Assembly: GCA_900239685.1 (NCBI GenBank)
Contig: OENT01000002.1
Location: 62,001-126,000 of the forward strand
From: Rotaria macrura
Taxonomy: Eukaryota > Rotifera > Eurotatoria > Philodinida > Philodinidae
Reading direction: 5' to 3'
DNA length: 64,000 nucleotides
The translations under genes and the position numbers were made by a program. Under the pieces are notes generated by a model that saw only the letters and a program-made list of their open reading frames with translations, did not search any database and was not told the origin of the DNA. This document shows positions 36,124 to 49,900 of this stretch, piece by piece. Within the stretch, counting starts at the first letter, position 1; each line of letters begins with the position of its first letter.

Positions 36124-39100
36124 TTATGAACGAAGATTATTCGTTGGTGCATGGCGTTCAACTAATACATGATTAGTATTGTTTGGATATCGCGATCGAC
36201 TTGTTACAGTTGATTGACGACTATTGAATGTTACATGACGATTTTGATTATTATTCATACCTGTCGTCTGGCAACAACGAAATTAAAAGAAAAACATAAT
36301 GATATTGTTTTTCCATAAAAATAAGAACTACATACACGAACAGGACGTGCTTCTCCTGTACGATATATTGTACTTGGCAAATGCTCTTTATAAACATGTG
36401 TTGGAAATGTATGACAGCATGATGAAGATTTCGATTCATTCTCTTGTTCACCATTCGATGGATTACTATCATCATTGAATGGTTCATTGCCATTTTCACG
36501 ATCTAAAATTTTGATTAAAACAGAGTACATGATATGATGATATTGAATCTGCGAAGACCTCGTTTGTAAATTCTTTTTCTTCGGCTTAGAATAACGAGTC
36601 GGATTAAATTAGCTCTATTGCATTTGAATTAAATCATATTCTTTTAATCATTATATTGATTATGTGAAATAGAAATAATCGGAGAATATCTAATCTGAGT
36701 GAAATTTCTTCAATTGATGATCATAATAAATTTATTGTTTTCAATAATTCTTTAAATCAGACCCAGTGAAAAATTTTGGCTGATTTTAATCGAATTATTC
36801 TGCAACAAAATTAAAATTAAAATCGATTGATAATTTTCATTATCGTAGATCATGACTTGGATATTAATTAATATTGTTACTTATCCCGAGTGGATTTTGC
36901 TGATTAAAATTGATTACTTTGCAGTAATATCGAGATTATCAATCGATTTTAATTTTGATTTTGTTGTAGAGTATTCGATTAAAATCAGTCAAAATTTTTC
37001 ACTTGGAAATTGCTGTCTAAAGTCTAGTAGATTACGCTAAGATTCGATTTACATATTACCTTAACATTTCTATGTGCAATGTTTGGGTCTAGTTCTTCTT
37101 CTATAACATCATGGGGTCTGCTAGATGCTTTCTCGTTTTGAAATGCGTGGATGGATCTGGAATTTATCACTTCATTTCGGAGCAAGATTCGATAGATTTC
37201 AAACAAATACGTTCGATCATTTATTTTTTCATGGGTAAAAAATACCTTCGAGAATAGTCATAGATTAGACGCTGAAATTTTCATAGGACAATACATGTAG
37301 ATGTATTATGAATCTAACGAGAGATTATTCAGAGAAGTTACTCTCTTCGTTTCACAACAATCTTGCCCTAAATCTTTCTTGTATGTAATATCAGTAAACT
37401 ACTGATGATTGATATGAATTATATAATGAAGACAACAGAAATTGATTACAAGAATTCGATTTTGTATGACTCGATTTTTACTTAGAATATTACATGACTT
37501 AAGAAAGAGCAGCTAGGAGGATGATGAGTGTTCTGTTTTTATGAAAGGGGAACATTTTAAAATTTAGAACTAGGCATGGTATTGCCGAAGTAAATGGTCT
37601 TTAGTTTGAGGATATTAAAATGAGTAGTTTTTTCTATATCCATCCTACAGCATGTCTGCTACCTAGGAAGTAAATAAGAGGCCTACAAACAATGTCACAT
37701 TTGATAAAAGTTCTACAACTTTTTTATGAAATTGAATTAAAAAATAATTGAATAATAGTAGTGTGTTTTTTTTTTGTTAGTTAGTATTGGCGTTCATATT
37801 ATTTATCACTGAATATTTCACTCAGAGTATGCTAGCCCAATGATCTATTCGAGTTACTCGATTCAGTAGTCGATGGAAGAACAATAATGTAGATAATCAA
37901 TTACGAATAATTTGCGATGCCGCCATGAGTTCGACTATATGACCGTAGGGTACAACGTGTCATTTTTTTTGTCTGATTTCTTTGTCGTTTCAACGTTATC
38001 CCACGGACTTTTGTAAAATAAATTATTCTGTTATAGAATTTATTTTCGAAATAGAACCAACACTACTTGTCTCGAAGTATTGACATAACACTCTGTTACA
38101 GTGAATCTTCAAGTTCGACAAGACACCATTGACGTACATTCTAGATAAACTTTTTCTTGATTTTACTTTTTTTCTAGTCTTTTTAATTTTGTCGTCCTTG
38201 TTACTTGTATCAAAATCTCTTTCTCACCATCCATTGATTACGATTATTTTTCGTAAGTTTGAAGGAGTCTTATGTGTCAAAATGATTGGAAAAATCTAGT
38301 GAAGTGTTAAAAAAGATCATCACAAACAAATATTCTACTTTTATGTTTGCATAATGTTGATACAGTTGATGAAGTTAGAAAAGACTAGTCTCATAAATAA
38401 GGAACCTAGAAAAATTGTTTTCTTTCTTATCTTTATTAAAATTTTTCTGGTTCTAAGTGAAAAAAGAAACATGTTAGCTTGTCTGTTCTTTCTCAAGTCT
38501 AACTTACTCTGGCACCGTTTTTGGCTCATTTTTGAAAGATTCTTAAAGTAATTTTAATATAATGCATGTTACTCTTTTCAATAAACATTCTTGCATCGAA
38601 CGACATGATCGCTGAACAGTTATTTATGCACATATAAATATATATATTCGTTGACACAGTCATTCGAATGATCAATTGAATCGAATCTCTTATTAAAATA
38701 AGGATGTCAGAAAAGAAAATATTTCAATCAAATTAATTTTTCTAATAAGCTTTTTTAAAAATTTCTCCTTCGTCAAAGATTGAAAGTTAGTTACGAAGAA
38801 GAAAGGAAGTTAGATAAAAAACTGTTGCACTTATCGCACATCCTTTAATGAGTAAGACTTTTTCTCTCTTCATATTGATTTTTCAGTTTAACAAATGATA
38901 TTTAGATAAAATTATAAATACAAGAAATTCTCAGTCACACGTCTCATTTTGTTTTCAGATTTATGACAATACTACTGTCCATTTTCACACATCTGACATC
39001 TTGAACGTCATTTGAATGCTTCAAAACAGACCCAATGAATTAATGTTTTTTTTTTAATTTTTAAAGAAGACCATTAACCATAAGAACTATTGCAATTCTT

Positions 39101-42100
39101 ACGTCTTACTCTTTCATATAAGTACAACTTGACGACATTATGAAATGCTATGAAAAACAAGTTAGATAATAAAAGTAACCTTTTATTTTCTTCTTCTATA
39201 GACATGTTTGATAGAAGACGAAGAAATTTGCTAGCCGCAAGGGTCAACTTCAACATAAATCGAATTGATCTACTTCAGATGATCTGATTGAATTCGATAT
39301 AGAAAAAGTCGTTCAAAATCTTCAATATGTAAGCTGAGATTAGTATTTTTTTTTCGGAGCATTCTAACTATTGAGGATCGAATTTTTAATTCGAAAAGGA
39401 AACTTTGACAAACGAATCCGTATTTTAATTCCTGATTCGATTCGAATTAAAAAGAAACATGTCTTACGAATGCAACATCTTCGTTGTTTTTCTTCATTTG
39501 TTGATGTTGCTGTTGTTTCTTGTTCATTCTCATTTTTAAGTAAAACAGACATTGCTTCCATGTTTAAGGCACAAACTCCACGCATGAAAGCTTTTTTCAA
39601 AGCTTCATCATGTTCTCCTTTGTCAATTCTTAAACGTGCTATTTCTTCGTTTGCATTCAATAATTGTAATTCCAATTGTTTAAACTTTAATTCATATTCA
39701 TTACCTAATTCAATTAATACATCTTTAGCTTTTTTTTCACAAGCTAATTCAAAACGTTTCTTCCACTCTTGGTCAACAGTACTCTTCCAACTTATTAATG
39801 CTTTCTAAACAAAAATCGAATAAAATTTTTTTGTTGGATCTTAGTTTTTGTAATTCGATTATTTTTCACACGTACACGCTTCATTTTTTCTTCATAGAAT
39901 CGGCGAGCAAGCATTAATGCATATTGTTGCCTTTGTCTTTCGCAATGAATGATGCGCCATTCATAATAACGTCTATAAGTAATCGTTTTGTTATAAAGTA
40001 GATCCAATGCTTTGTTAAGATTTTTTTCCGTGTGATCGCTTTCATCAATTTTATGTTCATAGTGTGTTAACATTTCACGCATCGTTTTTATATCTTGATT
40101 TAAACGTACATATTCTTTAGCTTGACTAAGTATAAGAAAAAAAAGAAATCAAGTCTAATGAATCATTCTATTCTGATTGAATAAAAACGACGCTGACTTA
40201 CGCTTGTTTTTCACGTAGGGCACTTTGTTGCGCTTCTTCAATAAATTGTAAACGTAATTTATCGAATTCAGTCTTTAGATGAAGAAAAAACAATAATACA
40301 ATATCCAAAATAGAAAGATCGAAAAAAAAAGTCCTATCGTGTATTACCATTAAATTTTTTTTTAGATCTAAATACCAATGATCCATTTTTTCAGTGATAG
40401 GTTTTGATTCTAATTCATTTGATACTAATTCAGTATAGCGAAAAAGATGATGTACTAAGGGATCATCACAGTCGTTTTTTAACAATTGATTTTCTGTACT
40501 ATGTTGTGCATTGGCCGAAAATGTTGCTGTATTAAGAAATTGTTGAAGTGATGGAATGTGTGACAATTCTTGTCGTTGAGTTTCTATATGAAAATAACAC
40601 ATAATCAATTGAAGAATGTTCAGAGAGTACTAAAACTAATTAGAAGTGGAAACGCTTATATATCTGGAGAAAATTTTCCTCGATGTACATTCACAGACAC
40701 AATTGTATTCTCTATTGTTGTAGAAACTTGTATCGCAATAATAAAATGACGACATGAATTATTTATCATTCGAGATCGAGTTAAGAATGAAGGCACTGAA
40801 GAAGTGCTTCGATCTGAAAATTAATTTTCGAATGAAGATAATGTGTACCAAATAGATTCTCGTAAAATGTCAATACAATGAGACGCAATCGAGTCCTAAA
40901 TACATTACTGTAGTCGACAGATGTATTTTTAAAGAATTTCTTTTGAAATGGATATCATCGTTTATCATTATGAGGAAAAATAGGATATTATCTTCTTGAA
41001 TCTTGACGTAGAACATTTTCTTCGAGGCACAACTTCATGAACGTCGTTGAATACGAAAGTTTCAAACAATTATATTGTTTCTATCCTATGATAGAATCTG
41101 ATCTTCCATCACCATGAATAAATAATACTAATAGATTTCATGTTCTTATTTTAGAAAATAAAGAAATTCAACGATCTAAAATCGTTATTATAAATTATTT
41201 TCCTTAATCGTACTCCAGAGAGAACCATGATGTTGATTTAGAAAATAGAATCAAAATGGATAGTGCTACTAACTATCATAAACATAAGGATCCGAGTTCT
41301 TTTCCCTTCACTCATAATTCATTACTTGATTACTATAGAATATGCAACGTTAACCCTTGGCAACTATGACTTGCCGAGCAGCTTTCTCTATCAAATACGG
41401 ATGAACCATGTCAAATGTTATATCGAATTATATCCTTCTTTTAACTAAGCTGGCTTTAAAAATAGTACGAGCAAACAAGTTTAGTACTATCATTAGTTTT
41501 TATGATTAATGATCATTGCGAAAAGTCATATTGTACCCGCTGCGTATTATTTGCATGTAGCTTATTATTTTGCCTTACTTCTTTTCTTTTTTGTTCTTCT
41601 GTATTTTATGTCTTCTATAAAGTTTCTTTGAATCCGATAATTTCTGATTTTTGTTGAACTACTCGATGTCATCAAACACTATTGCCAAAGATCAGTGTGA
41701 TTTCCAATCGGTGTATTTTACTGTAACTGAACTCAGCATTCTTTTTCACAAAGATGAACATAGAAAAATGTTAGATGTGTATAGTCGAGAAATCAAATTT
41801 CTTGTGAACAACGCAATCGAATTTTTGACAAAATAAAACCTTGATGCACACGTTTTCAGTAGGTTTATCTTAATTTCATTACTACTATTTCGTACTACAC
41901 TATGATAAAGATTCAGTATACAAACATAAAATTGAACACAAGCAGCGAACCTACAATAAAGATAATCTAATCTGAAAATGTAAGATTGTCTTAATCGGTA
42001 AACTATGTCGAACTGTAGAAAAATAAACATAATGTGCTATTTTCTACGTTTTAAGGTTCTTGAAAGAAAATCTCAACTAAATTTCTATGTTATGTTGAAG

Positions 42101-42848
42101 TAATATCGTCATGAAATGTACCATGCTCAAAGTAGTCGAATTTCCTCAAATGGTTATTGTAGTTAATTGCAATTCTTCTTCTAATATTAGATTATCGTAA
42201 AAAAATCTGAATCATCCATTCATGCTAAATATGTTGACTTATGTAATAATTCAAATGCATGACATACAACATACTGATCATAGGCATTTCTGAATTAAAC
42301 TATTCGAACAAAAAAGAAGAAGACACTAAGCAGCAGGTAATATCTAGGATTTGTTTTCTCATTATTTAGAAAATCTTATATTGTCTTACCCATTTCAGAT
42401 TGTGTCGTATCAGTACGAGGTGTATCTGGACCACTTAAATCTATAAGATCAGTTGCAGTAGTATCTGAAAATAAAATGAAAAAATTAATGTATGTCTTCA
42501 AGATAAGATTAAAATGTCGAACTCTTTCTATGTATTTTGGGTTGTCCAGATCCGAGAACACATTGATTCATTGTTACGCTTGTTGTAAGACCATTACTAG
42601 TAATAACTACAGCCCGCCGTAATAAATCTTCATATTCATTCTTAAGAATAATAAAAAACGAAAAAGGAAAGAAGTTATTCCGTTGAAATATTTGAAGATA
42701 AAAACGAAAGAAATCACTAAGTGAATACGAGCTACTAATGTGAGTATAAATAAGAGGAAGTCCTAACGCATCTAACCTGTAAGCGTGATGAAACTGACGA
42801 GCCAGGAGAATCGGGTGGTAATTCAGGTGGACCTGATGTAACTGACAT
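36124..42848 (-). CDS. POC5: POC5 centriolar protein
   Basis: Nine minus-strand exons agree in phase: 42848-42777, 42640-42562, 42464-42390, 40583-40348, 40272-40202, 40125-39876, 39804-39468, 36502-36338 and 36260-36124, giving 473 residues (human about 575). POC5 binds centrin and builds the inner scaffold of the distal half of the centriole. Landmarks: N-terminal SPGSSVSSRLQNEYEDLL (human GSSVSSNLQEEYEELL), coiled coil with YYEWRIIHCERQRQQYAL and ALISWKSTVDQEWKKR (centrin-binding type helix), then the hallmark ALKKAFMRGVCALNMEAM. The last two exons match the human C-terminus in spirit (RHVTFNSRQ, NHVLVERHAP). The start Met opens exon 1. Introns 3 (1.8 kb) and 7 (3.0 kb) are long; intron 7 holds a foldback MITE. 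The exon 2 donor (GTGTTC) is the least certain junction. Confidence 0.9.
36765..37003. mobile_element. Foldback MITE in POC5 intron 7
   Basis: About 239 bp with terminal inverted repeats of about 80 bp. Left arm AGTGAAAAATTTTGGCTG at 36765; the reversed right arm begins AGTGAAAAATTTTGACTG at 37003. Both arms continue with ATTTTAATCGAAT and AAATCGATTGATAAT, and differ by only a few substitutions. The loop of roughly 80 bp is AT-rich and non-coding. I saw no clear target-site duplication. The element lies in an intron, so it is likely harmless. Confidence 0.8.
40584..42389. other. POC5 intron 3, no embedded gene seen
   Basis: 1.8 kb of AT-rich intron between phase-1 exons. The open frames on + at 41263-41448 and 41651-41836, and on - at 41746-42030, have no family resemblance. 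Confidence 0.5.
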
Positions 42849-43962
42849 TTTCTATTATCTTACAAAATTCATCTAAAACAGTCGAAAAATATATTGTCGA
42901 TCTATGCACTAGGTATAAATCAGTCATTTTATGCCGATTCTTTTGTTTCAATTATGATAATATCATATGTTATGAGTTTGTGCATTGAAGTTGCAGTGAA
43001 CTTGTCAATGAATTTCCTTTAAATCTTAGACATGAAAAAAAAGAATCGATGAAGAAATGAATTTCAAGCATTTTCACTAGAAATCAGCATACAATACAGT
43101 ATAATATATTGTTTTCCTTCACAAGACAAATTTAAACGCTTCATAAGTTATGTGCATAACAGTAATAATTAATGTGAATCCAGCAATTCAGCTTCACGAT
43201 CGACCATCGAATAATATTGTTCAGTTCAATTGGAACATGACATTCATATGAATGAAAAATAAAGTTTCATATAATGTTGAAGGAGAAATACTTTAGATAT
43301 TTATTAGAAAATGTTGAATGTAATGAAATTTTTTCGACTCAAGTTCAAATAAAAAGCAAAAGAACAATCGTGGTAATAGTGATTCATCCATCTCTGAACA
43401 CATAATATATATGTATGTATATATATATTGACTACTGATTGTTGCTAAGTTACTATTATCAAAAGAGGTGGTATTGGTTCAATTCAAGCAATTTATACTT
43501 ATCTCTTGTATTTCTTTAAAAAACTCATTGATAATCATAATACAATTGAAATAAATTAATTCTCATTTAGAAAATATTTTAAATTAGAAACGAAATTTTT
43601 TTTCTACTTTCCTTTACCAAAAAGAATCAATCATATTCATTCATTACTTATTTGAAATCTATAATCAAACTTTAATTGCTGCTCATTCCATAAATCCTGT
43701 TATATATTTCCTACATGTAAAACAAAATCTATCAAAGTAAACATTTGAAATTAAGTTTTAATTATATACACATATTATATTGATTTAATTCTCGATAGAG
43801 GTCGTCTTTGTAAACCTTAGTTGCGAAGGAGGATGTCAAGCAACACTCACGAATAATGGGTGTTTCTTTGCTCTAATTCCTTTTTTTTCTTGTGGTAATA
43901 TTTACAGTAGTCTTATATACCGTATTTTTTTCAAACCATTATTTCAAATCAATCTTTGCACT
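42849..43962. promoter_or_regulatory. Divergent intergenic region between POC5 and the NlpC/P60 gene
   Basis: 1.1 kb between start codons facing away from each other, so it should hold both promoters. It contains a short alternating TA/TG tract near 43407-43430. No clear TATA box or X-box could be assigned. Confidence 0.35.
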
Positions 43963-46900
43963 ATGGCACTTGCCATACAAACCGTTTCATCACTCTCGTC
44001 TGATATTTCTACAGTTTCAAATCGTTCTCTGTCATCGAGAACTTCACGGCCAATGACAGCTACCACAAATCAAACTATGAATACGAAATTTGTCGTTGAT
44101 TGGAATGATTCATCAATGCTTACATCATCGAACAAAATCAAAATGGCTGATGAAAATTTACAAGAAGCGTTTAGTCGATTTCGAGAACAACGTATGGTAT
44201 GTCTTACACGAAAAGCAAAACTAAAATCGAGAAAAATTGAATCGTCGAATGAGCGTCCTTAGGCCATCTTTACCGGACAGTATTAGCAATTCGATTTTTT
44301 TCGAACTAATGCTGTTTGGTAAGATGACATTCAGCTGCTCTACAAGAAAATTTTTCGAAAGCAAAAAAAAGCACCAACCTGAAGATGAATCAATAGCGCA
44401 TAATCATGTAGCAGTTTGATTGCTATAATGAATAGTAGGCAAAAACGTCTTGCCTATTTATACGCGAAATGTAATGTTGACCAACAGTTGTCTCTCTCTC
44501 CGTCTTTGTTATTTTTTTTTCTCGCTAACGATAGGAAAAGGGCGTAGTTTAAATGAATTTTATATGTTGACGAAGGATTATTGTTGATAGGCACGAGTTT
44601 GTCCGCCTTAATTTAACGATTGGATCATTTCTGTTCAATCTTTCGATCCTTTTCCTAACATATATCTTTATATAAATAGAATAGATATAGATAAATGACA
44701 CGTGTAATTAGTTTGCCAATTAGGTGATGGACATTTATTTGTATATCTACGTATACAAAAGGATATCCTGTTGACGAAGATGTGACATCCGTGTGTATAG
44801 AACATCAATTTTTCTTTCGTTGTGATGCTTAATATTTGATATTTACTTATGAAGAAATGAGAAATAAACGGACACATCAAAACAAATAACAAATTTCAGT
44901 ATCTTTTTTTCTCGAAAAATCTCTTTTACGATTATTTTCGTATGTTCAAGAAATATACTTGTTTTTAAGATGAAACAATGAATGCTTTTTCTTTTTTTTT
45001 CCATTTTATAGGCGACCAACAATTTTCACAGGCATTGCATTGTTCGAAGTTCGAACGAATATGTAACTAAGTTGAGTTTCGTGGTTCTTTTTGCTTTTAA
45101 AAGTAACCTTTGTTTTTATTACATGTAGGTATATACAAACACTCTATGAGAAAATGCTCGATTTGTGTCGACATTACATCTATCATACCTTTTCTTCTCA
45201 TTGTATGTAAAAATTTCAAAAGAAAAAAGGTATTATTAAGCTGTGCATCTTGATGTACTCTTTAAAAACAAAACAACAACATTAAACATATAGAATAAGA
45301 GTTCACCAACACTCTAGGGTTGTCACACCATCTAACATGATATGTTGTTTGTTGACCTCTGTTCGAATACGTTCTGTTATCAAGTTACGAAAACGTTTTA
45401 TGAAAAAACGTTGACTAGAGTCTGAATGTATGCTCCAAATTTCCGTTGATTGTCAATTGATTGATCTACGATGATGAAAAATATTAGATGATTGACATTG
45501 TATTGTTTTTTTTCAATGACATTGTTTTTCATTGTGAACTTTCATCAGCATTGATTTTACAATATTATCTGATGCTGAAGTGGGAATGGCATTTCACACT
45601 CATCGCATGTTCAATCTGACATTCATTGATGTACTCTTTCAATTAAACTAGTTCATGTTTAGGATATCATAGACTTCGCAAAGAATCATTCATTTTATGA
45701 ATGCATCTGTTTTCTACAGATACACTTGCTCCATTAACTAGCTATTTTCATCATGCATCAATCTATTTGAGCTGCAATCACATGATAACGAATGTAAATG
45801 AAGAGATGGGTAGCATTGCCCAAGGGGCAACAATCTAAAATTACTATTCAAAAAACAAATGCAAGATCCAAAGTACTGTATTAACTTGTCTATATGTTTA
45901 TTTATAGACTAACAGACAAATTTTATGCATATTGAATCTTAATTAATTATTTGTACACTAATTGCATGATTAAACGATTTAATTAGAGAGGAATGTTTTT
46001 TTAACTTAATTATCACTTGCATTCAACCTTATAAGTTTTTAATGCACTAGATTTTTTAAAGGAGCTTCCTTAATTCTACCGACGACATTAAATGGACACG
46101 ATAGATAACAGTCTCATTAATTTTTCAACGGAACGCATTCAATTCTATTGCAAATAGAGAGCTACTTTTTAATTAAAGGATTTTACAGAAAGTCAACTTG
46201 TTTTTTTTTTCAATGACGAAATCATATTCAATACACTCTTCCAAACATATGTACTAGTCTCTTCTCTTTCATGACCTGCTCCAAAACCACAATTCTATTC
46301 AACAAATGAAAATCGTAATAGGAAACTATTGTACGTTTGTTATTGATTCTTAACATCTCATAAAAATCAGCCATTTGACAAGATAAATTATGGTTTGTTT
46401 GTACTTGTTTTAGTCAACAAGTCTTGTCGGCTGTAATGTCAGAGATAACAGTCAACTAATTAGTAATCAATCAAAATGTGACAGCATAATACAAATACAA
46501 CTGTCATTATTGAATTCCTTGAGAATATCATGACAGTTTACTATTTCGCATTGATAAGAATCACATATCTTCCAATACTTAGTTCGCATTAGAAAGCTGT
46601 ATTCTTCGTTATCCATGAAAACAGATTGTAATGAAACATTACAGTTGTATTGAAAAAAACAACTACGAACACTGAATGTCACTGAAATGTTAACATGAAG
46701 AATATAGTTGAAACGTGTAGGATTCAGCGAGCGCATCTATGACATTGTCTAGTTAAGCTAGTAATCAGATATGTAGGAAACGCTTGAAAAATTTTCTTTT
46801 ATTCCACATAGGATGAGATACGTCTTCAGCAACGTGTAACATTAAAAAGAAAAAAGAAAATCCGACGATCCGATCCTGCTCGAATGTATCGTTTAAGATT

Positions 46901-49900
46901 GAAATTCGTCGAACAAGCAAAAAAATATCTTGGAATACCGTATGCTAGAAAATATTTCGAACCAGGAAGTAAGAAAATGGCACATTTTTCTTACATGCCA
47001 TAAAATTAAGATAAATAAATGTACGCATGTATCTTCAGCACCTGAATACGAATCAAAACTATATCTTGATTGTTGTGGACTTGTTCGGCGTGTTATGTAT
47101 GATTTATCTAAAGATTTCGGATTTGTTATTGGTCCATGGAATCAATCCTATATGTTCGATACATTACCAAAAACGATAACACATCTATCAGATGTTCAAC
47201 CTGGTGATCTTATTTTCATATCAGCTACATATTACAATGAGAAGAGTGAGTAAGTTTTCTGTTTAGTTTCATTGATGCATGAAATTCTAATTATATATTT
47301 TGTTTTTCTACCATAATTATAGTGAAAAAACAACGGCATAATTTAACACATGTAGAAATCCTGTTAGGTGATGGAGAAAAAACTATTGGAGCACGATGGA
47401 ATAATGGTAAAGTTCAATTTTTCGACAGTTATAAATTTATATCAAAAAGTTATCATTCACAAATCTATACGATTAAATCAATTGATCATTGGCTTAAAGG
47501 GATTTGTAAAAGGTAAAATGAAATGTTAAGAATAGTTTTATTCGAAATAGTATTTATAGCTGATAGAAAAGAATCCGGTTGTCTTTGTTTTTTTACTTTA
47601 CAAAATGAAATCTCAAGTTATGAGAATCGTTTAGTTGTATTGTGAATAAAATAATTTCATTGTAGACATAGCGAATAGATCGTAAACGAGTAATGCATTT
47701 ACAATAATCGATAAATCACATTTTTATGTTTACTGCATTTTTTACAATAATGTTGTATAAAATTGGCATTCTACATAGTTATCACGATTCTTTTTGTTTT
47801 AAATGAATCATTTCTAGATCATGATATCTAGTTCATTAACTGCATAGAACCTAGTTTTGAGGTCAATGTTAGATTTTTCATGTTCAGACATATAGCTGAA
47901 ATTTTCAATCTAAGTCGTGATATATTTTATTTTATGTATGATGATGATACCGCTTGGTATATGTCTTACTCGGAAGAAAGGTAACAACTAAAGCTATAGA
48001 TCAGTCTTTTTGTATCGTTAAGAATTCAGTTAATACAAAACAGTTGTCGAGAATAATTTTTGATTGCATATTTGATCTTTTGTTGTTCTATCAAATGTAA
48101 TCATGGAGATTTCGTATATATCATTGTTATATAATGATCAAGATCCACAAGACTCTGAATTCTATTTGAAAAGGTGAGAAATATAAACAATGGCTCATTC
48201 GATGAATATGTGACATTTGTTTTGTTTTCTTTCTTTGTTCTCTTTCATCATTCTTATCTATCTTCTGATAGACAATACTACTATGTGGCCATCGCTTGTC
48301 AATAGTGATTCAATTTATTGTTTTTCTAAGAGTGGCTATTTAAGAAGTAGTCATTGATTGACAAATCGAATATTTACTAGTGATATTACTAACTATGACG
48401 GCTAATAAGTTGACATGTACAGAAAAAACAAAGGCATAGTTATTTATTGATGTTCTGACAGCTTATTATAATGGATTCGTTGTCAAAGAAATCTATGAAT
48501 CGTATTTAGAAGAATGCAAAAAATTAATAAGAAGTTGACAAAATCCAAGACGAAGAAGTTGATACTATTATAACAACAGACAACAATAGTGAATAAGCGT
48601 CATCGTATACAACTACTAGAAGTAGCACTTCTGGACTTAGTCATTATTAATATTCTGTAAACATGATAGGTTTTCTTCTTGCTTGAATATGACTACGTTG
48701 TCATCCATGTGATTTAAACTTTGGATACATCCAGTTTGATGATCTGTAAGTAATGTAATACGATGACATAATCTACAGTGGTCTCTCTAGCAATTATACT
48801 AGTATGATCATATTATAAAAAACGTCTGTTTCATGCATAGAAGTGTGTTTACAAAGCATTCTGCTATTTGAATTTGCATTCAAAATATTAATGTTTTAAT
48901 AAAATCTAAAAGTATGACGATTATCATATCTGTGATCACATGTTGTACGTAAAAAATTGCTCGAGAAAAATGAGTTTACTCTTGTTATCCATAGGAAACA
49001 TTTTTTAAATTAATTATTCAATGAATAAATGCCGTGTGTTCGAGTACGTAAATGTCGCACCGAAAAAGCATACTTTTCTTCTTCGGTTCATGAACTTAAG
49101 GAAAGAAAAGAAATTTTAATTCTTTTAACGTATTTTCAAGTTGATTGAATTCTTAACATATTACACGAGACGCATCATGATTCGATGCTCTTCCTAGACT
49201 AAATCGATAATCTCTACAAGTGAATATAATATAATCGAAAGCCAGAGATGCCCCATTAGTAATAGTTGACAGAGAAAAACACTTCCATTTGAAAAGCTTA
49301 CGAAACATGCGTAAAACTATATTAATCTTGACATGCAAGAAATAGAATGACATAAATTTTACATAAATAAATTCTTTAATAAAAAATTCTTTTGACACAC
49401 TTTTGATGCAGGGTCTCATACGTTTTTAAATTTCGTTTTTTAAATTTTTATTCAAAAATACTATTGAAGAATTCTAGTTCAGAACTAAATAGAACAAAAT
49501 ATGATTCAATGATATTATCATTCTAAATCAATAATGCCATTCAATTAATAATCTGATTAGATTATCATAATCATATTTAACAATCGACACACACGTACTA
49601 TTATATTCTTCGTATTATTGAATTTTATCTAGTAAGAAAACAAAAATTCATTTTCAACTAATAGTTAACAAGTATGGTTGTAATGCATCGAAAAGAATTG
49701 AAGGCCACATGTCATAAAATGCCTTTTCAATTATCTATCAATCATATATTCTATCTTTGAGTAGGTTTTTTTCTTTACACATTCCATAACATACATAAAT
49801 ACACTATGTCGATAATCTTCATGATAACAAAGTACATCTATGTACTTCGTTACCCCATAGTATGTAATAAACCTTTGCAGAATACTAATTAATATGATTC

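Noticed and set aside
36251-36499. Met/His-rich minus-strand frame overlapping POC5 exon 8
   Set aside because: It is the shifted frame of the exon; the other frame joins in phase with both neighbouring POC5 exons.
39371-39808. 145-codon + strand frame
   Set aside because: It lies opposite POC5 exon 7, whose minus-strand product carries the family hallmark AFMRGVCALN.
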